Positions 7,762-16,866 of a stretch of DNA of 64,000 nucleotides are shown piece by piece (within the stretch, counting starts at the first letter, position 1; each line of letters starts with the position of its first letter). The notes below the pieces were generated by a model. That model worked only from the letters and a program-made list of their open reading frames with translations, was not told where the DNA came from and ran no database searches. The position numbers were made by a program, and so were the translations under genes. The stretch lies in assembly GCF_021390155.1 (NCBI RefSeq), contig NZ_CP089985.1, positions 879,001-943,000 on the forward strand, given 5' to 3'. The stretch is from Pseudomonas sp. HN11. Lineage in GTDB: Bacteria; Pseudomonadota; Gammaproteobacteria; Pseudomonadales; Pseudomonadaceae.

Positions 7762-9062
7762 TCTACAAGAAAAATATAGTATTGATTGTCGACGCCTATT
7801 CAATTGGCAGTTTGATCGCGCCTGCGTTCATGTCACGAGGGTATGAATGTGTGCATGTGCGTTCGACCGCCGACGTGAATGCGTTTTATGAAACCTGGTT
7901 CCGCACCGGGGATTTCATCAACGACCTGCTTTATCGCTCGGATGCAGCGTTGCAGGAGGCACTGTCCGAATATTGCGTGCAGTTCGTCTTGGCCGGTTGT
8001 GAGTTCGGCGTCGAGTTGGCTGCTCATCTGGCTGCGTTGTTCAACGTCCCGCGCCATAACAATCCTGCGCACGCAGTGCGCTGGCGCGACAAGTACCAGA
8101 TGCACGAGGCGTTGTCGCGTGCGGGTGTACGTTCGATCAAGCACTTCAAGTCAGCCGCGTTGCCGGGCATTCTGGACTGGGTCAAGGAAAACGACATGCT
8201 GCCGGTGGTATTGAAGCCGGTTAAAAGCGCGGGCTCCGACAACATCCACATTTGCACTGACGTCAGCCAGATTGAACATGCTTTCCAGGTCATAAAATCC
8301 AGCCGCAATATCTTTCTGGAAAGTAATGAAGAGATTTTGGTGCAGCAATATCTGGATAACTCGGATTTCAAATCCGAGTTATTGCTCAGCAAATCCAAGG
8401 ACGTAGACATCGAATACTGCGTGAATACCGTGAGTGTCGATGGCCTGCACTATGTCAGCGAAATTATCCGTGTTTTCCGCACCCGTATTGGTGCCTCGCC
8501 GGTGCATGACTACAATCAGTTGATGTGCCCGGTGGACAATGCCGACGTCTACAGTCGACTCTCGGGTTACATATTCGCCGTACTCGACGCGCTGGGCATC
8601 CGCAACGGCGTAGGGCATAGCGAATTGATGATCGTCGATGACGAACCCGTGCTGCTCGAGACGGCTGCGCGCATGCCGGGCGGTATCGATCTTTCGGCCT
8701 ATACCCGAGCCTTGGGGCATAACCAGTTGAGCCTGTGGATCGACTCGCTGATCAATCCTGAGGCCTTTCTCGACTACCGCCAACGGCCGCGAAAAAAACT
8801 CTACTTCCATTCCAGTTGCGTATTTTTGATCTCGCGCCATGCGGGGCCGATCACGCGTACGCCGGACATCACGGCGTGGAAGGCGATCCCTGGCGTGCAC
8901 AGCATAAAAATCCAGGATGAAGGCGTCCTCAAACCGACCATTTCCCTGGAAAACAGCCCAGGTCATGTATTTATCCTCGATAGCAATCGCGCGAACATCC
9001 AGCACAGCATCGAATTGCTGCGCGAGCATGAGCCAAGCGTCTACAGGGAAATGCTGACATGA
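7758..9062 (+). CDS. ATP-grasp ligase (L-amino acid ligase-like), cluster gene 3
   Basis: A 434-residue ATP-grasp enzyme that would join a carboxylate to an amine through an acyl phosphate. An N-terminal Rossmann-like pre-ATP-grasp region (about 1-105, starting NIVLIVDAYSIGSLIAPAF) is followed by the ATP-binding part: VVLKPVKSAGSDNIHIC (near 152-168), EILVQQYLD (near 191), DIEYCVNTVSVDGLHYVSEI (near 216-235), then GVGHSELMIVDDEPVLLETAARMPGG (near 290-315), which supplies the Mg-binding acidic and Asn/Arg positions. This layout and the EYxVNTVS strand resemble BacD/RizA-type dipeptide synthetases. The ATG overlaps the previous stop and the stop overlaps the next ATG, so expression is coupled to the neighbours. 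Substrates are unknown. Confidence 0.85.
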   Translation: MIYKKNIVLIVDAYSIGSLIAPAFMSRGYECVHVRSTADVNAFYETWFRTGDFINDLLYRSDAALQEALSEYCVQFVLAGCEFGVELAAHLAALFNVPRHNNPAHAVRWRDKYQMHEALSRAGVRSIKHFKSAALPGILDWVKENDMLPVVLKPVKSAGSDNIHICTDVSQIEHAFQVIKSSRNIFLESNEEILVQQYLDNSDFKSELLLSKSKDVDIEYCVNTVSVDGLHYVSEIIRVFRTRIGASPVHDYNQLMCPVDNADVYSRLSGYIFAVLDALGIRNGVGHSELMIVDDEPVLLETAARMPGGIDLSAYTRALGHNQLSLWIDSLINPEAFLDYRQRPRKKLYFHSSCVFLISRHAGPITRTPDITAWKAIPGVHSIKIQDEGVLKPTISLENSPGHVFILDSNRANIQHSIELLREHEPSVYREMLT

Positions 9063-10276
9063 AGCACGTCTCGGAGGGGCTGGTAGGCCAGAGTCAAGCC
9101 AAAGTCTATGACAGACCTGTGATCCTGCTGCTGTCGGCGACCTTTATCCTGACGGTTGCCAGGGCGTTGGCGTTGCCCTATCTGGTTATTTACTTCTCCG
9201 AGGCGTTTGGGCTGGGAGTCGCAGATATCGGTCTTGCGGTCGGCGGGGCGTTGATCGTCAGTTCAATCCTCGGGGTGTATGGCGGGTTTTTGGTGGACAA
9301 GTTCTCCAACTACCGGGTCATGCTCGCTGCTGCGACGGTGTTCTCGCTCGCGTTCGCGGTGGCTTTTCAAGTCACCAGCCTGGTGCCGTTCATCATCGCA
9401 ATTGTGGTGGTGAACCTGGCCTATGCGGTGGTGGATATCGCGGTCAAATCCGGCATAGGTTTTTTGGTGGCGCCAGACAAGCGCGGGGGCGTGTTTTCGC
9501 TGAAGTACACCTTGACCAACGTGGGCTATGCCGTTGGCCCTTTTCTGGGGGTGATCTTTGCCAAGGTCAGTCCAGGGCTGCCGTTTGCAGTGGCGGCGTT
9601 GATCGGGGTGCTTTTTGTCGTGCTGTATGCGCTGGTGGGCGGTCGGATTCCTCGGGCGTCCGGCAGTGCGAGTGACGGTAGCGGAACGAGTTTCGCCAAC
9701 GTATTGGTGCATCTGGTGAGGAACTACCGGCTGGTGTGTTTCACGATCGGCGGCATTCTCAGCGCCATTGTGTTCGGGCAGTTCACGGCCTACTTGTCGC
9801 AATACCTGATCGTGACCAGCGACCCGCAGAACGCGTACCGGATTATCAATTACCTGGTCACCACCAACGCCTGTGTGGTTATCGGTCTCCAATACCTGAT
9901 CGGCTCCCGGATCAACCAGCACAACCTGTTTCGCATGTTGATGTTGGGCATGCTGTTCTTTGTAGTCGGGCTGATGGGGTTTGCCTATGCGCAGCTACCG
10001 ATTATCTGGGTACTTGCGATGATTGTTTTTACCGTGGGCGAAATTATCATTATTCCGGCGGAATACTTGTTTATTGATTACATAGCACCGGAGGACATGC
10101 GCGGTGTTTACTACGGCGCGCAGAACTTGTCGAACTTGGGGGCTGCCCTGGGGCCGGTGTTATGCGGCGTTGCGTTATCGTTCTATGCGCCCCAGGCGAT
10201 GTTCTATGTCTTGTCCATGTGCATCGTGGTCGCGAGCGGTTTCTATTTTATGGGCTCCCGGCACAGGGCTGATTGA
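9059..10276 (+). CDS. MFS transporter, cluster gene 4 (probable product exporter)
   Basis: A 405-residue major facilitator protein with about 12 hydrophobic segments. The first begins VILLLSATFILTVARALALPYLVIYF, and the A-loop reads GGFLVDKFSNYRVMLAA near residues 75-90. Mid-protein there is a polar serine/glycine-rich stretch (about 197-212) between the two six-helix halves, and the second half contains DYIAPEDMRGVYYGAQNLSNLGAALGP. ATG overlaps the ATP-grasp stop (ATGA at 9059-9062). ATP-grasp ligase plus MFS pairs occur in dipeptide-antibiotic loci such as bacD-bacE, where the transporter exports the product and gives self-protection. Export here is inferred from that arrangement, not shown by the sequence. 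Confidence 0.85.
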   Translation: MKHVSEGLVGQSQAKVYDRPVILLLSATFILTVARALALPYLVIYFSEAFGLGVADIGLAVGGALIVSSILGVYGGFLVDKFSNYRVMLAAATVFSLAFAVAFQVTSLVPFIIAIVVVNLAYAVVDIAVKSGIGFLVAPDKRGGVFSLKYTLTNVGYAVGPFLGVIFAKVSPGLPFAVAALIGVLFVVLYALVGGRIPRASGSASDGSGTSFANVLVHLVRNYRLVCFTIGGILSAIVFGQFTAYLSQYLIVTSDPQNAYRIINYLVTTNACVVIGLQYLIGSRINQHNLFRMLMLGMLFFVVGLMGFAYAQLPIIWVLAMIVFTVGEIIIIPAEYLFIDYIAPEDMRGVYYGAQNLSNLGAALGPVLCGVALSFYAPQAMFYVLSMCIVVASGFYFMGSRHRAD

Positions 10277-11391
10277 TGATTCACTTTAATACTGCAGGGG
10301 CGGGCCGCGTCTCCGCTGAAACGTTGGGTTTGATGCAGGCTTACCTGCAAGAAGAACATGAAGTCGGCGCTTATGAAACCGAGCTGTCCCATGCCGAAAC
10401 GCTGGACGGTGAAGTCTATGAAAACATTGCTCGGTTACTCGGCGCCAATGCCCGCAATATTGCACTTTTCGATGGCGCTACAAAGGCTTGGGTAACGGCA
10501 TTGAACGCCTTGCCCTGGGCCAAGGGCGCGCGCGCCGTGGTCACCCCCTATGAGTACGCTGGCAACCTGATTGCACTCTCCGAGTTGCAACGCCGGTACG
10601 GTATCAAGGTTGACGTGATGCCGCTGCTGGCAAATGGCGATCTGGATCTGCAATGGCTGGCGCAACACATGAGTGCGCAAGTCATGTTGGTCTCGGTGGT
10701 GCATGTGCCGTCGTGCTGCGGCATCGTGAATGATGTCGAGGCGGTGGGTAATATCTTGCGTGATTACCCTTGCTTCTACTTTGTCGATGCCTGTCAATCG
10801 GCGGGCATGCTGCCCCTGGAGGTGCAGGCGATGGGCGCCGATGTGCTGACCGCGGCGGGCAGAAAGTTTCTCTGCGGGCCCAGGGGCACGGGCTTTGCCT
10901 ACCTGTCCGACGATTTTATGGCGGCTGCACAACCGCGCTTCACGGATTTGAGCAGGGCCAATGTTGATGTGCGCGGGGTGGTGAGCCTGGAGACCGACGA
11001 TGCCCGACGTTATGAATATGCCGAGCGCAACAATGCGGCGGTGGTTGGGTTGAACCAGGCGATCAAAGAACGTCTATCCGTTGCACATAACATTGAGCGC
11101 GGGACCTACCGGTTTCTTTATCAGCAACTGGTACAGGCGCCGCACATCAGTGTCATTGCTCCAGGCACACAACAAGCGGGAATTGTCGCCTTTACCCATG
11201 CTCGTTATTCGGCAACCGAACTGGTTGCTTATATGCGCAAGCAGGGTGTGAACGGCTGGCCGGGATATGCCGCGCACACGCCGTATTATATGTTGGGGCA
11301 GGGGTACGATCGCTTCGTGCGCCTTTCGATTAATAATAAAAACAGTCTTGAAGATGTGCAGGTGTTCATGGAGCTGTTGGCGAAACTGTAA
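10276..11391 (+). CDS. Class V aminotransferase / cysteine desulfurase-fold PLP enzyme, cluster gene 5
   Basis: A 371-residue fold-type I PLP enzyme of the class V (NifS/isopenicillin-epimerase-like) group. It starts MIHFNTAGAGRVSAETL, a typical beginning for that group. It has VSVVHVPSCCGIVNDVEAV near 140, the Asp/Gln PLP-contact strand CFYFVDACQSAGMLPL near 170, and the Schiff-base Lys197 in AAGRKFLCGPRGTGFAYLS. The C-terminal small domain contains GVNGWPGYAAHTPYYML. ATG at 10276 shares its A with the upstream TGA (TGATG); a TTG at 10273 is also possible but less likely. The family includes desulfurases, lyases, epimerases and transaminases, so the reaction cannot be named. It is the fourth gene of the overlapping chain. 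Confidence 0.83.
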   Translation: MIHFNTAGAGRVSAETLGLMQAYLQEEHEVGAYETELSHAETLDGEVYENIARLLGANARNIALFDGATKAWVTALNALPWAKGARAVVTPYEYAGNLIALSELQRRYGIKVDVMPLLANGDLDLQWLAQHMSAQVMLVSVVHVPSCCGIVNDVEAVGNILRDYPCFYFVDACQSAGMLPLEVQAMGADVLTAAGRKFLCGPRGTGFAYLSDDFMAAAQPRFTDLSRANVDVRGVVSLETDDARRYEYAERNNAAVVGLNQAIKERLSVAHNIERGTYRFLYQQLVQAPHISVIAPGTQQAGIVAFTHARYSATELVAYMRKQGVNGWPGYAAHTPYYMLGQGYDRFVRLSINNKNSLEDVQVFMELLAKL

Positions 11392-11542
11392 TAATGAAGT
11401 TATATAAAAGACGTGAAAGAGTGAGGGTAATGATCGTTGATGATCTGTTGCTGTTCGGTCGGTTATTGAGCAGTTATCCACTATAAAGTGGCTTCGCCGA
11501 TTCGAGGGGTGACAATAAAACTCGCGTCGCGTGGCGCGCTTT

Positions 11543-11548
11543 TATAAT
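11543..11548 (+). promoter_or_regulatory. Perfect -10-like box before the desaturase gene
   Basis: TATAAT sits 57 bases before the desaturase ATG in a gap of 213 bases that is more A+T-rich than its surroundings. No good -35 is visible at 16-18 bases upstream, so this is only a possible separate promoter. Nothing else was recognised in the gap. Confidence 0.3.
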
Positions 11549-11604
11549 CTTGCGTATCAGGATTAACGATACTGAACGCCTTGAACTGAGGAAAAGGAAT
11601 TCTG

Positions 11605-12591
11605 ATGAGTAACGTAACCAAGTTCAATCCTGCCAATGAAGTGAAACAGCGATTGCGTGCACTTTACAAAAAGGACAATTGGCATTGGATATTGGCGGTG
11701 CTTGCCGATTTGGCCGTTATCGCACTGGCGGTTTTTTTTGCGGATCGCTACAACTATTTGTACCCACTGGCGCTGCTGTTCATAGGCTCCCGACAACGGG
11801 CATTAGCTTCGCTTCTGCACGAAGCAGCACACATGACGCTGACCCAGAGCAAAAAGCTCAACAAAATCATCGGAGAGTATTTACTCGGCTACCCGATCTT
11901 TCAAAATTATGAGGCTTACCGTCGCTCCCATGTGCAGCTTCACCACCACAACCTCGGTGACCCCCATAAGGACCCGGACCATCGCTATTACATCGAGTCG
12001 GGCCTGTATAACGCGACCGACCGCTTCGACTTCCTGATCGGGCATTTACTCAAAAGCCTGACGCTGGCCAATACCTATCGTTACTTCCTCTACCTGGTGA
12101 AGAACCGTGCCGGGGATATCCTGGCCAACCCGTCGCAGGGGCTGAAATTGCTGGCTGTTCACACAGTGCTGCTGCTGGTGTTCAGCTACTTCATCGGCCC
12201 ATGGGCTTATGTGCTGTTTTGGCTGGTGCCCTATTTCACGGTGTTCCAGGTGATTGGCTGGTTGTCCGAAGTCTCTGAGCACTTCGGTATGTTTGGCCTC
12301 TACCACGAAGAGGTGCAACTGACCCGCAATCGCTTCCCCACGCTGATTGAGCGCTCGATCATCGGCATGCATGGCGATAACTACCACCTGACCCATCACC
12401 TGTTTGCCGGCATCCCGTTCTGGAACTTGAAGAAAGCGCACCAGGTGTTGATGGACGACGAGCGTTACGCCGCCGCCAACCAAGGTTGCGGTGGGATTTT
12501 CACGGCGAAGGGCGACGCGAAATCCAGCATCGATCAAATTTTCGAGGCCTATCGCAGCGGAAAGATCAGCGCAGTCGCCATCGCCCAGTAA
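11605..12591 (+). CDS. Membrane diiron fatty-acid-desaturase-family protein, cluster gene 6
   Basis: A 328-residue integral membrane oxygenase-type protein with the three histidine boxes of the desaturase/hydroxylase superfamily: HEAAH at 72-76, HVQLHHH at 109-115 and HLTHH at 261-265. Hydrophobic segments lie near 28-60 and 165-215. Such enzymes use O2 and a diiron centre to desaturate or hydroxylate C-H bonds. Most act on acyl chains, but RtxC of rhizobitoxine biosynthesis is a member that desaturates an amino acid, a useful precedent next to amino-acid enzymes. The RBS GGAAAAGGAA precedes ATG 11605. It is separated from gene 5 by 213 bases, so membership of the cluster is probable but not certain. 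A G+C-rich hairpin follows at 12601-12620. Confidence 0.85.
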   Translation: MSNVTKFNPANEVKQRLRALYKKDNWHWILAVLADLAVIALAVFFADRYNYLYPLALLFIGSRQRALASLLHEAAHMTLTQSKKLNKIIGEYLLGYPIFQNYEAYRRSHVQLHHHNLGDPHKDPDHRYYIESGLYNATDRFDFLIGHLLKSLTLANTYRYFLYLVKNRAGDILANPSQGLKLLAVHTVLLLVFSYFIGPWAYVLFWLVPYFTVFQVIGWLSEVSEHFGMFGLYHEEVQLTRNRFPTLIERSIIGMHGDNYHLTHHLFAGIPFWNLKKAHQVLMDDERYAAANQGCGGIFTAKGDAKSSIDQIFEAYRSGKISAVAIAQ

Positions 12592-12600
12592 CGTGTTGAT

Positions 12601-12620
12601 AGCGCAGCCTCGGCTGCGCT
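12601..12620 (+). terminator. Hairpin after desaturase gene
   Basis: AGCGCAGCC and GGCTGCGCT form a 9-bp inverted repeat with a 2-base centre, 10 bases after the desaturase stop. No U-run follows, so termination strength is doubtful. It marks the likely 3' end of the accessory cluster. Confidence 0.4.
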
Positions 12621-12681
12621 GTCATCGCCGTTTCATCCGGCCATGTTTAAGTTTTCCCTTTGATAGTCAGAGGGCACCTGC

Positions 12682-14223
12682 ATGAGCCATTTCGATCTCG
12701 GCCGCCGCCGCGTGATGCAAGCGGTCGGCGCTGGTCTGTTGTTGCCGGGCCTGGCCCCGGCAGTGATCGCTTCAGTGAAGGACCGGCCGCAACTCACCGA
12801 CGGTGTGCAGTCCGGTGATCTGCTTGGCGACCGCGCCATGATCTGGAGTCGCAGCGACCGCCCGGCACGCATGGTGGTGGAGTGGGACACACGCAGCGTA
12901 TTCAGCAACCCGCGTAAGTTCGTCTCGCCCCTGGCCGACAACCGCACCGACTTCACCGCCCGCGTCGAGCTCACCGGGTTGCCCGCTGACCAGGCGATTT
13001 TCTACCGCGTGCATTTTGAAGACGCCCAGACCGGCGTCGCCAGTGAGCCCTGGTTCGGCCACCTGCGCAGCGTGCCGCAACAGCGTCGCGACATCCGTTT
13101 TGTGTGGAGCGGCGACACCGTGGGCCAAGGCTTCGGCATCAATCCAGACATAGGCGGCATGCGCATTTACGAAGCCATGCGCCTGCGGCTGCCGGACTTC
13201 TTCATCCACAGTGGCGACACCATCTACGCCGACGGCCCGGTGCCGGCGCAACTGACCACCGAGAACGGGCGCATCTGGCGCAACATCACCACCGAAGCCA
13301 AGAGCAAAGTCGCCGAAACCCTGGATGAATATCGCGGCAACTACCGCTACAACCTGATGGATGAAAACGTCCGCCGCTTCAACGCCGAGGTGCCGCAAAT
13401 CTGGCAGTGGGACGATCATGAAGTGGTGAACAACTGGTCGCCGAGCAAACAATTGGATGAGCGTTATCAGGTCAAGGACATCAACAGCTTGGTTGGCCGT
13501 GCACGTCAGGCCTGGCTCGAATATTCACCGATGCGTCGGCAGAGCGCCGATGGCGGCGGGCGGATTTATCGCAAGCTCAGCTATGGCCCCTTACTGGATG
13601 TGTTCGTACTGGACATGCGCAGCTATCGCGGGCCGAACGATGACAATCTGGGCGGTGAAAAGCCCTTCCTCGGCCGTGAGCAACTTGACTGGCTCAAGCG
13701 TGAACTCAAGGGCTCGCCGGCGCAGTGGAAAGTCATTGCAGCGGATATGCCCATTGGTCTGGGTGTGCCTGATGGCGAAGTAAGCCCGGGCGTGCCGCGC
13801 TGGGAAGCGATTGCCAACAACGATCCAGGCGCTCCACAAGGTCGTGAGGTAGAAATTGCTGAACTGCTGGCCTTTTTGAGGGCGCAGAAGGTACGCAACC
13901 ACGTGTGGCTGACGGCGGATGTGCATTACTGCGCCGCGCACCACTATCACCCGGATCGTGCGGCGTTCCAGGATTTCGAACCCTTCTGGGAGTTTGTTGC
14001 CGGGCCGTTGAACGCGGGGAGTTTCGGGCCCAATCCATTGGATAAAACCTTTGGGCCTGAGGTGGTGTTCGAAAAGGCACCGCCCGCGCAAAACACCTCA
14101 CCGTTTGCCGGGTTTCAGTTTTTTGGCGAAGTGCAGATTGATGGGCAGACGGCGGAGTTGACGGTGATTCTGCGCGACCTGGACGGCGTCTCGGTATTTG
14201 AACAAAAACTGCAACCCGCCTGA
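12682..14223 (+). CDS. phoD: PhoD-family alkaline phosphatase / phosphodiesterase
   Basis: A 513-residue exported metallophosphoesterase. The N-terminus has a twin-arginine signal (GRRRVMQAVGAGLLLPGLAPA), so it should be folded in the cytoplasm and exported by Tat. An N-terminal PhoD domain (about 35-130) precedes the catalytic domain with FVWSGDTVGQG, FIHSGDTIYADGP, IWQWDDHEVVNNW and VWLTADVHYCAAHHY, which supply Asp, Asn and His ligands for the Fe/Ca centre. PhoD enzymes release phosphate from mono- and diesters, often under phosphate limitation. No Pho box was seen in the 90 bases upstream. The gene is transcribed alone; REP-like sequence follows. The symbol denotes the family. Confidence 0.88.
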   Translation: MSHFDLGRRRVMQAVGAGLLLPGLAPAVIASVKDRPQLTDGVQSGDLLGDRAMIWSRSDRPARMVVEWDTRSVFSNPRKFVSPLADNRTDFTARVELTGLPADQAIFYRVHFEDAQTGVASEPWFGHLRSVPQQRRDIRFVWSGDTVGQGFGINPDIGGMRIYEAMRLRLPDFFIHSGDTIYADGPVPAQLTTENGRIWRNITTEAKSKVAETLDEYRGNYRYNLMDENVRRFNAEVPQIWQWDDHEVVNNWSPSKQLDERYQVKDINSLVGRARQAWLEYSPMRRQSADGGGRIYRKLSYGPLLDVFVLDMRSYRGPNDDNLGGEKPFLGREQLDWLKRELKGSPAQWKVIAADMPIGLGVPDGEVSPGVPRWEAIANNDPGAPQGREVEIAELLAFLRAQKVRNHVWLTADVHYCAAHHYHPDRAAFQDFEPFWEFVAGPLNAGSFGPNPLDKTFGPEVVFEKAPPAQNTSPFAGFQFFGEVQIDGQTAELTVILRDLDGVSVFEQKLQPA

Positions 14224-14287
14224 CTTGGAACGCAATCAAACCTGTGGAGCGGCGGTGTGCCAGTCACACACTAGCTGACGAATCAAC

Positions 14288-14316
14288 CGTATTCGCGAGC
14301 AAGCCCGCTCCCACAT
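14288..14316. repeat. REP element (single clear half)
   Basis: TTCGCGAGCAAGCCCGCTCC followed by CACAT is the common Pseudomonas fluorescens REP half. A degenerate partner may lie at 14241-14256 (CTGTGGAGCGGCGGTG). It sits between the convergent PhoD and PepSY-reductase genes. Confidence 0.7.
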
Positions 14317-14340
14317 GGGTTCTTTAGCGTCTGTAAGATC

Positions 14341-16866
14341 TCAGTAAACGTCGCGCCGGTAGCGGCCTTGCTCGATCAACCGCTCCACAGCCTCACTGCC
14401 GACGACGTCCACCAACGCCTGATCCACCCCGGCCGCCATCCCTTGCAAGCTGCCGCACACATAAATCGCCGCGCCTTGGTTCAGCCACTTACGCAGCACC
14501 TCAGCCGATTCACGCAGGCGATCCTGCACGTAGATTTTTTCCTCCTGGTCGCGGGAAAACGCCAGGTCCAACAGCGCCAGATCCCCACTGGCCAGCCAGC
14601 CTTGCAGTTCGTTTTGACAGAGGAAGTCATGCTTGATATTGCGTTCACCGAACAGCAGCCAGTTACGTTGCTGGCCGTCGGCAATGCGCGCCTTGAGCAA
14701 GCTGCGCAGGCCGGCCAGGCCGGTGCCGTTGCCCACCAGGATCAGTGGCACGGGCACGTCCGGTAGATGGAAACCACTGTTACGGCGCAGGCGCAGGCTG
14801 ATGCTGGAACCGAGGGCGGCGTGCTCAGTGAGCCAGCCACTTGCCAGCCCCAGGCTGCCATCGACGTGGCGCTCCTGACGCACGATCAGCTCCAGCACGC
14901 CATCGCTGGCGATCGAGGCGATCGAGTACTCGCGCATGCCCAAGGGCACCAGCGCGTTTGCCAGCGCCTGGGCATGCAGGCCGACCAGATGAGCGCGGTT
15001 GTCCGGCAGTTGGCGGGTGGCCAGGGCCTGGCTGAGGGACTGCGCCAAACCCTCGATCAATACGCCTTCGCTGCCCGCCAGGCCCAGGCCTTCGAGGAAG
15101 TGCTCGATGGCCCAGGGGCAATTGCGTGGCAGCACTTCCACCAGGTCGCCGGCTTGCCAGCTTTGTGGCGACGGCGACGTGAGGCCCAGCAGATATACGT
15201 CCGAGCCGCTGCTGTCGTGATTCAACCGGGTGCGTTGGCTGAGCGTCCAGTTTTCATATTGGGCGGTTGGCCAAGCGGCCACCGGGGCGTGGCCAGTCAG
15301 TTGCCCAAGCTGTTGTTGCCAATTGAGCAGGGCAGTGGTGTCACCACTGTCGACTTCCACGGGAGCAAACAACGGGTTGCCCCCCTGGTTCGTCAACCAG
15401 AAATGCAGGCGTCGCGCAAAACCGCAGAAGTGTTCGTACTGGCGATCACCCAGGGCCAGCACCGAGTAGTTCAGGCCCTTGAGGGACACGTCCTGGCCGA
15501 GCACGCTGCGCTCGAAACCACGAGCACTGTCGGGTGCTTCGCCGTCGCCGAAGGTACTTACCACGAACAGCGCATTTTCTGACTGACGCAAGTCATCCTG
15601 GCTGACGCTACCCAACGACTGCACCTTCACCGGCAACCCGGCGGCCTGCAATTGGCCGGCCGTCTGCCAGGCCAGTTGTTCGGCAAATCCGCTCTGGCTG
15701 GCAAAGCCGATCAGCCAGGCCGGCGCGTCGCTGCGGTTGGCCGTAAGGCCTTTACGCGCATCACGCACTTGGCGTTTTTTGCGGCGTCGGTCGAGGTACA
15801 GCAACCAGCCGGTGATAAAGAACAGCGGCATCAGCACCGAGCTGACGGTGAGGACGATCCGCCCCGCCAGGCCGAAGTAGCTGCCGGTGTGCAGCGCGTA
15901 GACGCTGGTCAGCAGTCGCGAGCCGAAGGACTTGCTAGCATAGCGGTCATGGGATTTGACCTCGCCGGTGGCCGGATCCAGGTTGATCTGGTTCAGCGCC
16001 CGGTCATGGGGCGACTTTTCCAGCAGGTAGTAGACGATCGCCGGTTGCCCGGCAACGGCTGGCATACGGATGTTGTAGGCACTCAAGCCAGGGCCGGCGT
16101 TGCTGTAGATACTGCTCCAGATCGCATCGTAATTGGCCACCGGCGCCGGACCTTCAGGAGCCGGCCCCCGCTTGCGCACCCGTTCATTTTGCGGGGCGTC
16201 GGACAGCAGTTTGGTCAACCCCTGGCTGTACCAGTCGTAGGACCAATACAGCCCAGTCACTGCCGAGAGTAAGTACGCCAGTAGACACCAAGTGCCGAAT
16301 ACCGAGTGTAGGTCCCAATTGAACGCACGACCCTTTTTACGCCAGTCCAAGATCAGCCAGGCACGCCAGCTCGCCACCTGGCGCGGCCAGCGCAGGTACA
16401 GACCGGAGAGGCAAAAGAACACCAGGATCAATGTGCACGCGCCGGTGATGTTGCGTCCGGTATCGCCCATCGTCAGGAAACGGTGGAGTTGCAGCAGGAA
16501 GCCGAAGACATCCTGGCCGACCACGTCGCCCATGTAGTCACCGGTGTAGGGATCGAAATAGCGCAACTGGCCACGGCGCTCGCCGGGGGGCGGCGTGAAG
16601 AATACGCGAGCGGCGTTGCCGCTCTCGCTCTCCACGAACAGCATGGCCACGGTCTTGCCTTCGGTGGTTTCCAGTTTACGCACCAGTTCGGCGGGGGGTA
16701 GTACGCCGGCCTCACGCTTTTCCACGGTCAATACGCTGGGGTTGATTGCCCGCAGAATTTCATCCTGAAACGAGACCGCAGCCCCGGTGACCCCCATCAA
16801 GGCCAGCACCAGCCCGGCGGTAATGCCGAAGAACCAGTGCAACTGGAACAGGGTTTTCTTCAACAC
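14341..16866 (-). CDS. PepSY-domain membrane protein fused to flavodoxin and FAD/NADP reductase
   Basis: An 841-residue fusion. Residues 1 to about 370 are a PepSY-associated membrane domain: the first helix begins [24 protein letters not shown], with further helices near 150, 195 and 345 and periplasmic PepSY segments between. A flavodoxin domain (about 383-520) follows with [25 protein letters not shown] and [15 protein letters not shown]. An FNR-like reductase comes last, with the FAD motif REYSIAS near 645, the nucleotide motif [12 protein letters not shown] near 710 and [14 protein letters not shown] near 815. Electrons would pass NADPH-FAD-FMN across the membrane. Similar Pseudomonas proteins lie beside siderophore receptor genes and are thought to reduce ferric siderophores in the periplasm. 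No Fur box or receptor gene is visible here, so that role is inference. Confidence 0.85.
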   Translation of the reverse strand: MLKKTLFQLHWFFGITAGLVLALMGVTGAAVSFQDEILRAINPSVLTVEKREAGVLPPAELVRKLETTEGKTVAMLFVESESGNAARVFFTPPPGERRGQLRYFDPYTGDYMGDVVGQDVFGFLLQLHRFLTMGDTGRNITGACTLILVFFCLSGLYLRWPRQVASWRAWLILDWRKKGRAFNWDLHSVFGTWCLLAYLLSAVTGLYWSYDWYSQGLTKLLSDAPQNERVRKRGPAPEGPAPVANYDAIWSSIYSNAGPGLSAYNIRMPAVAGQPAIVYYLLEKSPHDRALNQINLDPATGEVKSHDRYASKSFGSRLLTSVYALHTGSYFGLAGRIVLTVSSVLMPLFFITGWLLYLDRRRKKRQVRDARKGLTANRSDAPAWLIGFASQSGFAEQLAWQTAGQLQAAGLPVKVQSLGSVSQDDLRQSENALFVVSTFGDGEAPDSARGFERSVLGQDVSLKGLNYSVLALGDRQYEHFCGFARRLHFWLTNQGGNPLFAPVEVDSGDTTALLNWQQQLGQLTGHAPVAAWPTAQYENWTLSQRTRLNHDSSGSDVYLLGLTSPSPQSWQAGDLVEVLPRNCPWAIEHFLEGLGLAGSEGVLIEGLAQSLSQALATRQLPDNRAHLVGLHAQALANALVPLGMREYSIASIASDGVLELIVRQERHVDGSLGLASGWLTEHAALGSSISLRLRRNSGFHLPDVPVPLILVGNGTGLAGLRSLLKARIADGQQRNWLLFGERNIKHDFLCQNELQGWLASGDLALLDLAFSRDQEEKIYVQDRLRESAEVLRKWLNQGAAIYVCGSLQGMAAGVDQALVDVVGSEAVERLIEQGRYRRDVY

